Positions 1-8,119 of a DNA stretch of 8,119 bases are shown here, one piece after another. Under the pieces are notes generated by a model. The model ran no database searches. It was not told the origin of the DNA and saw nothing but the letters and a program-made list of their open reading frames with translations. The position numbers and the translations under genes are program-made. Every line of letters starts with the position of its first letter. Position 1 is the first letter of the stretch. The stretch is from Kiritimatiellia bacterium. Its GTDB lineage: Bacteria > Verrucomicrobiota > Kiritimatiellia > RFP12 > UBA3636. The stretch covers positions 1 to 8,119 of the forward strand of contig JAFPUX010000474.1 in the NCBI GenBank assembly GCA_017413145.1, given 5' to 3'.

Positions 1-171
1 GGCCGCCGCGGAGAACCCGCCGGGAACGGGCCGCACCGGCGGCGCCACGCGCATCGCGGGCAGCGCGGCGGCGAGCGCGGCGGCGAGCGCGACGACGAGG
101 AGGATTTCGGCGTGCAGCGCGTGGAAGCGCCTGCGCGGCGTGCGGCGGTTTCCGGAACGGACGGGGGACAT
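1..171 (-). CDS. N-terminal fragment of an unidentified membrane-anchored or exported protein
   Basis: The reading frame is open from an ATG at 171 to the window edge (57 codons), so the C-terminus is missing. The first 22 residues are rich in basic side chains (seven Arg plus His). Residues about 23-40 form an uninterrupted hydrophobic stretch of Ile, Leu, Val and Ala ending in LPAM, followed by a Pro/Val/Gly-rich segment. This is the layout of a type II membrane anchor or a signal peptide with a long n-region. The start lies 8 bases after the stop of the SNF2 gene, so the two are probably co-transcribed. No Shine-Dalgarno sequence precedes it. The Glu followed by ILLVV recalls the type IV prepilin-like leader (FTLIELLVV) common in PVC bacteria, but the Gly-Phe cleavage site is absent, so I do not assign it there. 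Function is unknown from what is visible. Confidence 0.62.
   Translation of the reverse strand, partial: MSPVRSGNRRTPRRRFHALHAEILLVVALAAALAAALPAMRVAPPVRPVPGGFSAAA
67..90. repeat. 12-base tandem repeat, two copies, inside the hydrophobic segment
   Basis: The unit GGCGGCGAGCGC occurs twice in a row (67-78 and 79-90). On the minus strand it encodes two consecutive Ala-Leu-Ala-Ala blocks in the membrane segment of the truncated protein. It keeps the frame and is probably just low-complexity Ala/Leu coding sequence. Confidence 0.6.
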
Positions 172-179
172 GGCCGGGA

Positions 180-3100
180 TCAGTCGAGTTCGAAGAGCTG
201 GCGGACGTCGTCCGCGGTGAGGGAGGCGCCGACCGGGTCCGTCGCGCCGCCGACGGTCGCGGCGATGATCGAGCGCTTGCGCCGCTGCATGGCGAGCACC
301 TTCTCCTCGACCGTGCCGGGCGTGATGAGCTTGAAGGCGTGCACCGTGCGCTTCTGCCCGATGCGGTGCGCGCGGTCGATCGCCTGGTCCTCGATCGACG
401 GGTTCCACCACGGGTCGAAGAGCACGACTTCGTCCGCGCCGACGAGGTTCAGGCCCGTGCCGCCCGCCTTGAGCGAGATGAGGAACACGGGGATCGACGG
501 GTCCGTGTTGAAGCGGTGGACCGTTTCGAGCCGGTCGGTCGAGGAGCCGTCGATGTAGCAGTACGGCACGCCGCGGGCGTCCAGCTCCGCGCGCAGCAGC
601 TTGAGCATTTCGACGAACTGCGAGAAGACGAGCGTGCGGTGCCCGCCGTCCCGCGCCTGCTCCAGGATTTCGAGCAGCTGCTCCGTCTTGCCGGACGGCG
701 CGGCGGAGTCCGGCAGCGGGTTGGCGTCGCCGAGCAGGCGCAGGTCGCAGCAGACCTGCCGCAGGCGCAGCAGCGCGGTGAGGACGACCATGCGCGACTT
801 CTCGAAGCCGTCGCGCGCGATGGCCTCCGAAATCTGCCCGCGCGCGGCCTCCCAGTACTTGTCGTAGACGCGGCGCTGGTCGGCGGTGAGCTCGGGCCAG
901 GAGTTCTGGACGATCTTGGCGGGGAGGTCCTTGGCGACGTCCGCCTTGAGGCGCCGCAGCAGGAACGGCCGCACCTTGTCGCGCAGACGGTCGAGCGCGC
1001 GCTGCGCCGCGAGCCGGTCGGCCGGGCGCGCGGCGGGGTCGCCGAGGAGCGAGACGGGCACTTCGTAGTCGGCGCGGAACTCGTCGTAGGCGCCCAGGTA
1101 GCCGTGGCGCAGGAAGTCCATGATGCTCCACAGGTCGGCCAGCGAGTTCTCGATCGGCGTGCCCGTGAGGACGAGCCGGCTCCCGGCCTGCAGCAGCTTG
1201 GCGGCCTGCGCGCTCTGCGTGCGCTGGTTCTTGATGTTCTGCGCTTCGTCGAGGACGACGGCCGAGAACGGCGTCGCGGCGAGCCAGTCCGAGTCGCGCC
1301 GCAGGATCGCGTAGCTCGTGACGACGAGGTCCGCGGCCGCGGCGCGTTCGCGCAGCGCGGCGCGGTCGGGGCCGGCGTAGAGCAGCACGCGGAGGTCCGG
1401 CGTGAACTGCCGCGCCTCGTGCGCCCAGTTCTCGACGAGCGAGGTCGGGCAGACGACGAGCGCGGGCAGGCCGCGGTCGGCTTCGTGGAAGCGCGGCAGC
1501 GCGAGCCAGGCGAGCGTCTGGACGGTCTTGCCGAGGCCCATTTCGTCCGCGAGGATGCCGGCCAGGCGGTTGCGTTCGAGCCAGCGCAGCCACGCGACGC
1601 CCGTGCGCTGGTAGGGGCGCAGCGTGGAGCGCAGCGGCTCCTGGACGACGGCGTGGTCCTCGGCGTCCGGGTCGTGCGCGAGCGCCTTGCGCGTGCGGGC
1701 GACCCAGGCGGCGGACGCCTTGTCGAACACGACGCCCGACCGCGCGAGGCGGTCGACGGCGGCCAGCACGAACGGCGCGTGGACGGCGTCCACGCGGCGC
1801 AGCGCGCCGGGGTCGGCGATTTCGGAGAGGCCGCATTCCCCTTCGAGGCGGTCGAGCGCTTCGAGCGCGGCCAGGTCGAACAGGACCGGCCGCCCGCGGC
1901 GGTCCGCGATCCACGGGCGTCCGCGGTTCTTGGCGATCGCGACGTCGTCCGCGGAGACGCCGTGGGAGTACGACGCGCTCTTGTAGGAAAACCCCAGGTC
2001 GAAGGCGCCGGCCACGCCGAGCGCGTCGGCGGCGTGGACGACGACCGCGACGCGGTCGTAGCGCATGGACAGCGCGGCGAGCGGCCCTTCGAGCGAAACG
2101 GACCACCCGTCGCGCGATTCGAGCTGCGGGACGGTCGTCGCGAGGAACGAGAGCAACGCCTCCTCGCCCGCGAGCGCCGCGAGCTTCGAGCCGCGCATCG
2201 ACGCGCCGTCGCGCGCGCCGTCCTCGCCGGCGATCCCGAACGCGGGCAGCGACGCGAGCGCGGCGCGCTCGGCCTCGACGTTGCGCACGAAATAGGCGTA
2301 CGGGTCGTCCGGCACCGGGATCGAAATTTCCGCGGCCGGGCCGGCGGCCTCGACTTCGACCGGGGCGCCGCCCGGCGCGGCGGGCGGGTAGACGGCCTTG
2401 AGCGAAAGGCGCAGCGCCGTGTGGACGCCGATCTTCTCGGGCGTCAGCGGCCAGGCGCCGTTCGTCGCGGACGCGGCGAGGCGGAACGCAGGTTGGGCGG
2501 GCGTCCACGAGAACAGGTCCGGGTCGAACTCGCAGCGCACGTCGAACGCGCCGCGCAGCGCCGGCAGCTCGTGCTCCAGGAAGCGGCGCGTGCCGATGCG
2601 CGGGATCGCGATCGTGTCGGCGTAGACCTTCTGGTAGAGGACGGGCAGGACGGCCTTCAGGGGCCAGAACGTCCCCGCGTGGAACGCGTAGCCGTGGTTG
2701 CCGAAGACGAGGTAGTCCGGGACGGTCCCCTCGGGGACGCCGGGGATTTCGGTGTTGAGCGCGAGGAGGACTTCGCCGGTCTCGGCGTCGAACGACGCGA
2801 GCAGGTGCGACGGAACGGCGTCCGCCGCGCCGCGCACCTCGAGCGCGCCGGCGCCGCGCTCCAGGAAGAGCGGGCGGCCGAGCTTGCCGAGCGTGTCGAG
2901 GATCCAGACGAAGTAGGCCGGCGCGAGGCGGACCGGCCGCAGGAGCGACCCCTCGGCGATGTCCTCGAGGATGAACAGGACGTTGTCGTCCGCCTCCGAA
3001 AGGCTCACGGGGGTGCGCGAGGCGACGTACTCCGCGACGGGACGCGGCGGGTCGTCCGGCCGGTCGGTCCGCACGAACGAAAGCTCCAGCGGGACGCTGC

Positions 3101-3569
3101 CGTCCGCGAAGCGGGCGGCCCAGTCACGCGGGACGGCGAGCCGGAGCGAAACGGGCGCGCCGCGCACGAGGTCGCGCTCGACGCTCTCCCCGCGGGCGAG
3201 CGCCTCGGCGACGCGGCGCGCGTGTTCGGCCTCCGCGGCGCGCTTGTCGTCGCGGCGGGCGCCGGCGGCGCGCTTCTGGAGCGTCCACGCGACGGCGAGC
3301 ATGTGGAAGCAGACGAGCCCCCGCTTCTGCGAAGCGGGGCACGGGCACTTGTTGTCCACGACCGTGCGCGACGGCCGCACCGTGAACGACGTCTTCACGG
3401 ACGAGCCGTTCACGTTCACGACGCCGCTGGCGGTGCGCGTGGCGGGGTCGTATTCCGCGTGCGTGACGAAACCGCGCTCGGCGGCCTTTTCGCCGGCCTC
3501 GCAGGACGCGCGGTCGCCCCACGCGCGGATTTCGCCGGGGGTGTAGTCGAATGCTTGGGGAACGGGCAT
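180..3569 (-). CDS. SNF2-family ATPase/helicase with N-terminal SWIM zinc finger (HepA/RapA-like)
   Basis: This 1129-residue protein is a double-stranded nucleic-acid translocase of the Swi2/Snf2 superfamily 2 group (COG0553). A SWIM finger CxC-x9-CxH is at residues 75-89 (Cys75, Cys77, Cys87, His89), a predicted zinc-binding DNA- or protein-contact module. The ATPase core fills about residues 645-1100: Walker A DEMGLGKT 675-682, motif Ia around VVCPTSLVENW, Walker B DEAQ 774-777, LTGTPIEN 801-808, FSQF 982-985, SLKAGGTGLNL near 1032-1042, and motif VI DQAIDRAHRIGQ 1061-1072. All key residues are intact. Residues about 130-640 match no domain I can name. The frame could extend upstream to a TTG at 3659, but I chose ATG 3569 (MPVPQAFDYTPGEIRAWG): the extra 30 residues are Arg/Ala/Asp-rich and look like read-through of intergenic DNA. 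The gene is followed after 8 bases by the truncated membrane protein gene. Family members remodel chromatin or recycle RNA polymerase; the exact role here is unknown. Confidence 0.93.
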   Translation of the reverse strand: MPVPQAFDYTPGEIRAWGDRASCEAGEKAAERGFVTHAEYDPATRTASGVVNVNGSSVKTSFTVRPSRTVVDNKCPCPASQKRGLVCFHMLAVAWTLQKRAAGARRDDKRAAEAEHARRVAEALARGESVERDLVRGAPVSLRLAVPRDWAARFADGSVPLELSFVRTDRPDDPPRPVAEYVASRTPVSLSEADDNVLFILEDIAEGSLLRPVRLAPAYFVWILDTLGKLGRPLFLERGAGALEVRGAADAVPSHLLASFDAETGEVLLALNTEIPGVPEGTVPDYLVFGNHGYAFHAGTFWPLKAVLPVLYQKVYADTIAIPRIGTRRFLEHELPALRGAFDVRCEFDPDLFSWTPAQPAFRLAASATNGAWPLTPEKIGVHTALRLSLKAVYPPAAPGGAPVEVEAAGPAAEISIPVPDDPYAYFVRNVEAERAALASLPAFGIAGEDGARDGASMRGSKLAALAGEEALLSFLATTVPQLESRDGWSVSLEGPLAALSMRYDRVAVVVHAADALGVAGAFDLGFSYKSASYSHGVSADDVAIAKNRGRPWIADRRGRPVLFDLAALEALDRLEGECGLSEIADPGALRRVDAVHAPFVLAAVDRLARSGVVFDKASAAWVARTRKALAHDPDAEDHAVVQEPLRSTLRPYQRTGVAWLRWLERNRLAGILADEMGLGKTVQTLAWLALPRFHEADRGLPALVVCPTSLVENWAHEARQFTPDLRVLLYAGPDRAALRERAAAADLVVTSYAILRRDSDWLAATPFSAVVLDEAQNIKNQRTQSAQAAKLLQAGSRLVLTGTPIENSLADLWSIMDFLRHGYLGAYDEFRADYEVPVSLLGDPAARPADRLAAQRALDRLRDKVRPFLLRRLKADVAKDLPAKIVQNSWPELTADQRRVYDKYWEAARGQISEAIARDGFEKSRMVVLTALLRLRQVCCDLRLLGDANPLPDSAAPSGKTEQLLEILEQARDGGHRTLVFSQFVEMLKLLRAELDARGVPYCYIDGSSTDRLETVHRFNTDPSIPVFLISLKAGGTGLNLVGADEVVLFDPWWNPSIEDQAIDRAHRIGQKRTVHAFKLITPGTVEEKVLAMQRRKRSIIAATVGGATDPVGASLTADDVRQLFELD

Positions 3570-3587
3570 GGAAGGGTCCGTTTTCGA

Positions 3588-3617
3588 TTTATCGGGGCGC
3601 CGCGCAGTCCGGCGCAA
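3588..3617 (-). promoter_or_regulatory. Candidate proximal promoter of the SNF2 gene
   Basis: Read on the minus strand, a -35-like TTGCGC (3612-3617) is followed after 18 bases by GATAAA (3588-3593), which matches 4 of 6 consensus -10 positions. Transcription would begin near 3581, leaving a leader of about 12 bases before ATG 3569. This would exclude the TTG start at 3659. The match is weak and is listed mainly because its layout repeats that of the distal candidate. Confidence 0.3.
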
Positions 3618-3700
3618 CGCCCGCGACGCGGCCGGCGCGTGCCGGTCCGCATCTCGCAAACGCGGCGGATTCTACCACATCCCGCCGTTCCGGCGCAACG
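3608..3700. repeat. 12-base direct repeat pair upstream of the SNF2 gene
   Basis: TCCGGCGCAACG occurs exactly at 3608-3619 and again at 3689-3700, 81 bases apart start to start. Each copy contains the -35-like hexamer of one of the two candidate promoters. It may be a duplicated regulator site or simply two similar promoter modules. Confidence 0.6.
3669..3698 (-). promoter_or_regulatory. Candidate distal promoter of the SNF2 gene
   Basis: On the minus strand TTGCGC (3693-3698) and TAGAAT (3669-3674, 5 of 6 to TATAAT) are separated by 18 bases. The start point would be near 3662, giving a leader of about 93 bases. The -35 overlaps the loop and one arm of the inverted repeat at 3683-3703, so a bound protein or extruded structure there could affect it. 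If real, the SNF2 gene has its own promoter and does not depend only on read-through from the mutase gene. Confidence 0.42.
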
Positions 3701-3703
3701 GCG
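3683..3703. repeat. Inverted repeat, 7-base arms and 7-base loop
   Basis: The arms CGCCGTT (3683-3689) and AACGGCG (3697-3703) are perfect complements around the loop CCGGCGC. In the minus direction no T-run follows, so it is not a convincing intrinsic terminator for the mutase gene. In the plus direction ATTTT follows, but no plus-strand gene ends here. Its overlap with the distal -35 suggests an operator as an alternative. Confidence 0.45.
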
Positions 3704-3708
3704 ATTTT

Positions 3709-3722
3709 CCGCGGCTCCGCGG
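3709..3722 (-). terminator. Short GC hairpin just after the mutase stop codon, weak terminator candidate
   Basis: CCGCG (3709-3713) and CGCGG (3718-3722) pair across a 4-base loop, 11 bases downstream of the mutase stop codon. On the minus strand AAAA, not a T-run, follows it. It could help end or stabilise the mRNA 3' end, but it lacks the uridine tract of a standard Rho-independent terminator. Confidence 0.22.
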
Positions 3723-3733
3723 CGGGCGGCCGG

Positions 3734-5086
3734 TCAGGCGAGGAAGGGGCGGACGACGGCCTCGATTTCGGCCTTGCGGGCCGCGAGGAGCTCCGGCGTG
3801 CGGGCCTCCGCGATGAGGCGCAGGTAGGGCTCGGTGTTCGACTTGCGGACGTTGAACCACCAGTCCGGCCAGTCGAAGCGCACGCCGTCGAAGTCCAGCG
3901 CGCGGTCCGGCGGCGGGAGCGTCGCGACCCAGGCGCGGACCGCGGCGAGCGCGCCGTCCTTGTCCGGGACGGTGTAGTTGCATTCGCCGCTGTTGGCGTA
4001 GACGTCGATTTCGCGCACGAGGTCCGCAAACGAGCGGCCCTCCTTCTTCGCGGCGGCGGCGCGGGCGAGGACGATCTCCGCGCAGAGCACGGCCGAGTCG
4101 CACCAGTGGAAGTCGCGGAAGTAGTAGTGCCCCGCGAGCTCGCCGCCGCACGGCGCGCGCAGCTCGCGCAGCTTCACCTTGGCGAACGCGTGGCCGACCT
4201 TCCACAGGTGCGGGACGCCTCCGAGCGCGGCGACGCGCTCCGTCACGCCGCGCGACGTGCGGATGTCGCAGAGCACCGCCGCGCCGGGCTCGCGGGCGAG
4301 GAAGCGCTCCGCGAGGACCGCGGTCATCACGTCCGGCCGCACGAACGCGCCCGTGCCGTCCACGAACGCGACGCGGTCCGCGTCGCCGTCGAAGATTACG
4401 CCGAGGTCCGCGCCGCGGCGCACGACCTCCGCGGAGAGCTGCGCGGTTGCCTCCGGCAGGAGCGGGTTCGGCGGGTGGTTCGGGAAAGAGCCGTCGGGCG
4501 TCTCGTTGAGGTAGGAAATCCCCTCCCCTTCCCCGAACAGCCGGCGCGCGAGCAGGCCCGCCATGCCGTTGGAGCAGTCGACGACGATGTTCAGGCCCGA
4601 GAGGTCGGACGCCCAGCGGCGGTGGAACGCGAGGTAGTCCTCCGCGAGGTCGAGGCGGCGCACGGAGCCGGGCTTCGGGGCCGGCGGCGGCAGCTCGCCC
4701 TCGATGCGGCGGCCGAGCTCCGGCAGGCCCGAATCCGCGCCGACGGGCAGCGCGCCCTTGCGGGAGATCTTGAGCCCGTTGTACTCCTTCGGGTTGTGCG
4801 AGGCCGTGATCATGACGGCGGCCTCGTAGCCGCGCTCGCCCGTGAAGAAATACGTCATGGGCGTCGTGCAGAGCCCCATGTCGTCCACGTCCGCGCCGGC
4901 CTCCGTCAGGCCGCGCACGAGCGCGTCGAAGATCTCCGGGGAGCTCGTCCGGGCGTCGCGCCCGACGAGGACGCGCGCGGCGCCGAGGAGGCCGGGCAGG
5001 CACCGGCCGACGCGGTAGACGACGCCGGCGTCGAAGTCGACGCCCCAGACGCCGCGGATGTCGTAGGCATGGAAGGCTGGGTTCAT
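3734..5086 (-). CDS. manB: Phosphomannomutase/phosphoglucomutase (alpha-D-phosphohexomutase family)
   Basis: This 450-residue cytoplasmic enzyme interconverts hexose 6-phosphate and 1-phosphate (mannose and/or glucose), supplying GDP-mannose or UDP-glucose type precursors for envelope polysaccharide. All four family signatures are present: the phosphoserine loop TASHNP 94-99 (Ser96), the Mg2+ loop DGDADR 233-238, the sugar-binding loop GGELAGH 314-320 (Glu316, His320), and the phosphate-binding loop RKSNTEP 414-420. The Asn in the last loop, and the DWPDWWFNVR run before it, favour the PMM/PGM branch (COG1109) over PNP-sugar enzymes such as GlmM. Length is close to the well-studied Pseudomonas PMM/PGM. 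The second sugar-contact residue of the usual GEMSGH loop, Ser, is Ala318 here. ATG 5086 begins MNPAFHAYDIRG, the normal N-terminus of the family, so the much longer in-frame extension upstream is not used. There is no Shine-Dalgarno sequence. The symbol follows the COG name; substrate preference cannot be read from sequence. Confidence 0.94.
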   Translation of the reverse strand: MNPAFHAYDIRGVWGVDFDAGVVYRVGRCLPGLLGAARVLVGRDARTSSPEIFDALVRGLTEAGADVDDMGLCTTPMTYFFTGERGYEAAVMITASHNPKEYNGLKISRKGALPVGADSGLPELGRRIEGELPPPAPKPGSVRRLDLAEDYLAFHRRWASDLSGLNIVVDCSNGMAGLLARRLFGEGEGISYLNETPDGSFPNHPPNPLLPEATAQLSAEVVRRGADLGVIFDGDADRVAFVDGTGAFVRPDVMTAVLAERFLAREPGAAVLCDIRTSRGVTERVAALGGVPHLWKVGHAFAKVKLRELRAPCGGELAGHYYFRDFHWCDSAVLCAEIVLARAAAAKKEGRSFADLVREIDVYANSGECNYTVPDKDGALAAVRAWVATLPPPDRALDFDGVRFDWPDWWFNVRKSNTEPYLRLIAEARTPELLAARKAEIEAVVRPFLA

Positions 5087-5093
5087 GGGGGAC

Positions 5094-5122
5094 AGACTAC
5101 CACAGGCGCGGCCGGAATGCAA
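5094..5122 (-). promoter_or_regulatory. Candidate leaderless promoter of the mutase gene
   Basis: On the minus strand TTGCAT (5117-5122) and TAGTCT (5094-5099, a TAnnnT-type -10) are 17 bases apart. Only 7 bases separate the -10 hexamer from the ATG at 5086, so transcription would start at 5087 or at the A of the ATG itself. Each hexamer matches the consensus at only 3 of 6 positions; the ideal spacing and the missing Shine-Dalgarno sequence are the supporting points. Confidence 0.42.
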
Positions 5123-5124
5123 TC

Positions 5125-5153
5125 TTGCCCCGCGCGCGCGGTTTTGGTATGAT
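5125..5153 (+). promoter_or_regulatory. secA promoter, sigma70-type with extended -10
   Basis: TTGCCC (5125-5130, 4 of 6 to TTGACA), a 17-base spacer, and TATGAT (5148-5153, 5 of 6 to TATAAT) preceded by the extended -10 element TGG (5145-5147). The start point should lie at about 5159-5162, giving a leader near 50 bases. This is the best promoter in the window and points directly at secA. Its -35 begins 2 bases from the oppositely oriented -35-like hexamer of the mutase gene. Confidence 0.72.
5130..5141. repeat. 12-base alternating C/G palindrome in the secA promoter spacer
   Basis: CCGCGCGCGCGG is perfectly self-complementary and contains five CG steps in a row. It fills most of the spacer between the -35 and -10 hexamers of secA. 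Such alternating purine-pyrimidine tracts can adopt left-handed DNA under negative supercoiling. Confidence 0.6.
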
Positions 5154-5177
5154 GCGCCGCCACAAACCACCCCCTTC

Positions 5178-5199
5178 CGCCCCGGTTTTCCCGCGGGCG
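5178..5199 (+). promoter_or_regulatory. GC-rich hairpin in the secA leader
   Basis: CGCCCCGG (5178-5185) pairs with CCG plus GGGCG (5191-5193 and 5195-5199), leaving one bulged C at 5194 and the loop TTTTC. That gives eight G-C pairs ending 10 bases before the secA ATG. No T-run follows, so it is not a terminator. It could limit or position ribosome entry. The rest of the leader (about 5160-5209) is C-rich, with no Shine-Dalgarno sequence. Confidence 0.4.
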
Positions 5200-5209
5200 A
5201 TCCTACGAC

Positions 5210-8119
<2,910 letters not shown>

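Noticed and set aside
180..3569. The SNF2 ATPase as part of an antiphage defence system
   Set aside because: SNF2-type helicases occur in systems such as DISARM, but no methylase, nuclease, PLD or other defence partner is present. The neighbours visible here are housekeeping genes.
3570..3659. A longer start (TTG 3659) for the SNF2 protein
   Set aside because: It adds 30 Arg/Ala/Asp-rich residues with no conserved look and would cover the proximal promoter candidate; ATG 3569 is preferred.
3683..3708. Plus-strand Rho-independent terminator (hairpin followed by ATTTT)
   Set aside because: The T-run is only four bases and no plus-strand gene ends here, so it would have nothing to terminate.
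339..3827. A plus-strand open frame of 1162 codons opposite the SNF2 gene
   Set aside because: Its product is a low-complexity Arg/Ala/Val/Glu/Asp mix without motifs, the usual antisense shadow of a GC-rich gene. The minus-strand frame carries the complete SNF2 motif set.
3551..5152. A plus-strand frame of 533 codons opposite the mutase gene
   Set aside because: It is the antisense shadow of a well-supported gene, with Arg/Ala/Val/Glu-rich content and no motif.
5152..5209. A secM-like leader peptide before secA
   Set aside because: The ATG at 5152 overlaps the -10 hexamer, so it would lie upstream of the transcription start. The frame is out of phase with secA and shows no signal sequence or arrest motif.

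Overview
The window is very GC-rich, with G or C in almost every third codon position, and is nearly all coding. It holds three genes on the minus strand (a truncated membrane or exported protein, a SWIM-domain SNF2 ATPase and a phosphomannomutase/phosphoglucomutase) and, diverging from them, the first 970 codons of secA on the plus strand. The SecA has features I associate with Verrucomicrobia, Kiritimatiellota and Lentisphaerota (with Bacteroidetes as a more distant match): a short insert between the N-terminal helices and the FDVQ motif, a long helical insert before the VDEK segment, and the QLRGRCARQGDPG form of the arginine-finger motif. I therefore infer a high-GC member of the PVC group. 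This rests on remembered family patterns, not a search.

Layout: 1-171 (-), N-terminus of an unidentified protein with a membrane anchor or signal sequence, starting 8 bases after the gene before it; 180-3569 (-), 1129-residue SNF2-family ATPase with an N-terminal SWIM zinc finger; 3570-3733, intergenic region with two promoter-like modules, a 12-base direct repeat and two hairpins; 3734-5086 (-), 450-residue phosphohexomutase; 5087-5209, divergent control region; 5210-8119 (+), secA, running off the window. No gene-free stretch exceeds 300 bases.

The genes are housekeeping: sugar-phosphate isomerisation feeding cell-envelope polysaccharides, the Sec export motor, and a chromatin/RNA-polymerase-type remodelling ATPase. 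I see no mobile element, CRISPR array, tRNA, rRNA or defence cassette, and nothing that amounts to a new multi-gene system. The most interesting material is regulatory. The secA promoter is a good extended -10 sigma70-type promoter whose -35 hexamer lies only 2 bases from a -35-like hexamer facing the other way. That opposite promoter would start the mutase mRNA at or next to its AUG, making it leaderless. None of the four start codons has a Shine-Dalgarno sequence, and secA carries a GC-rich hairpin just before its start.
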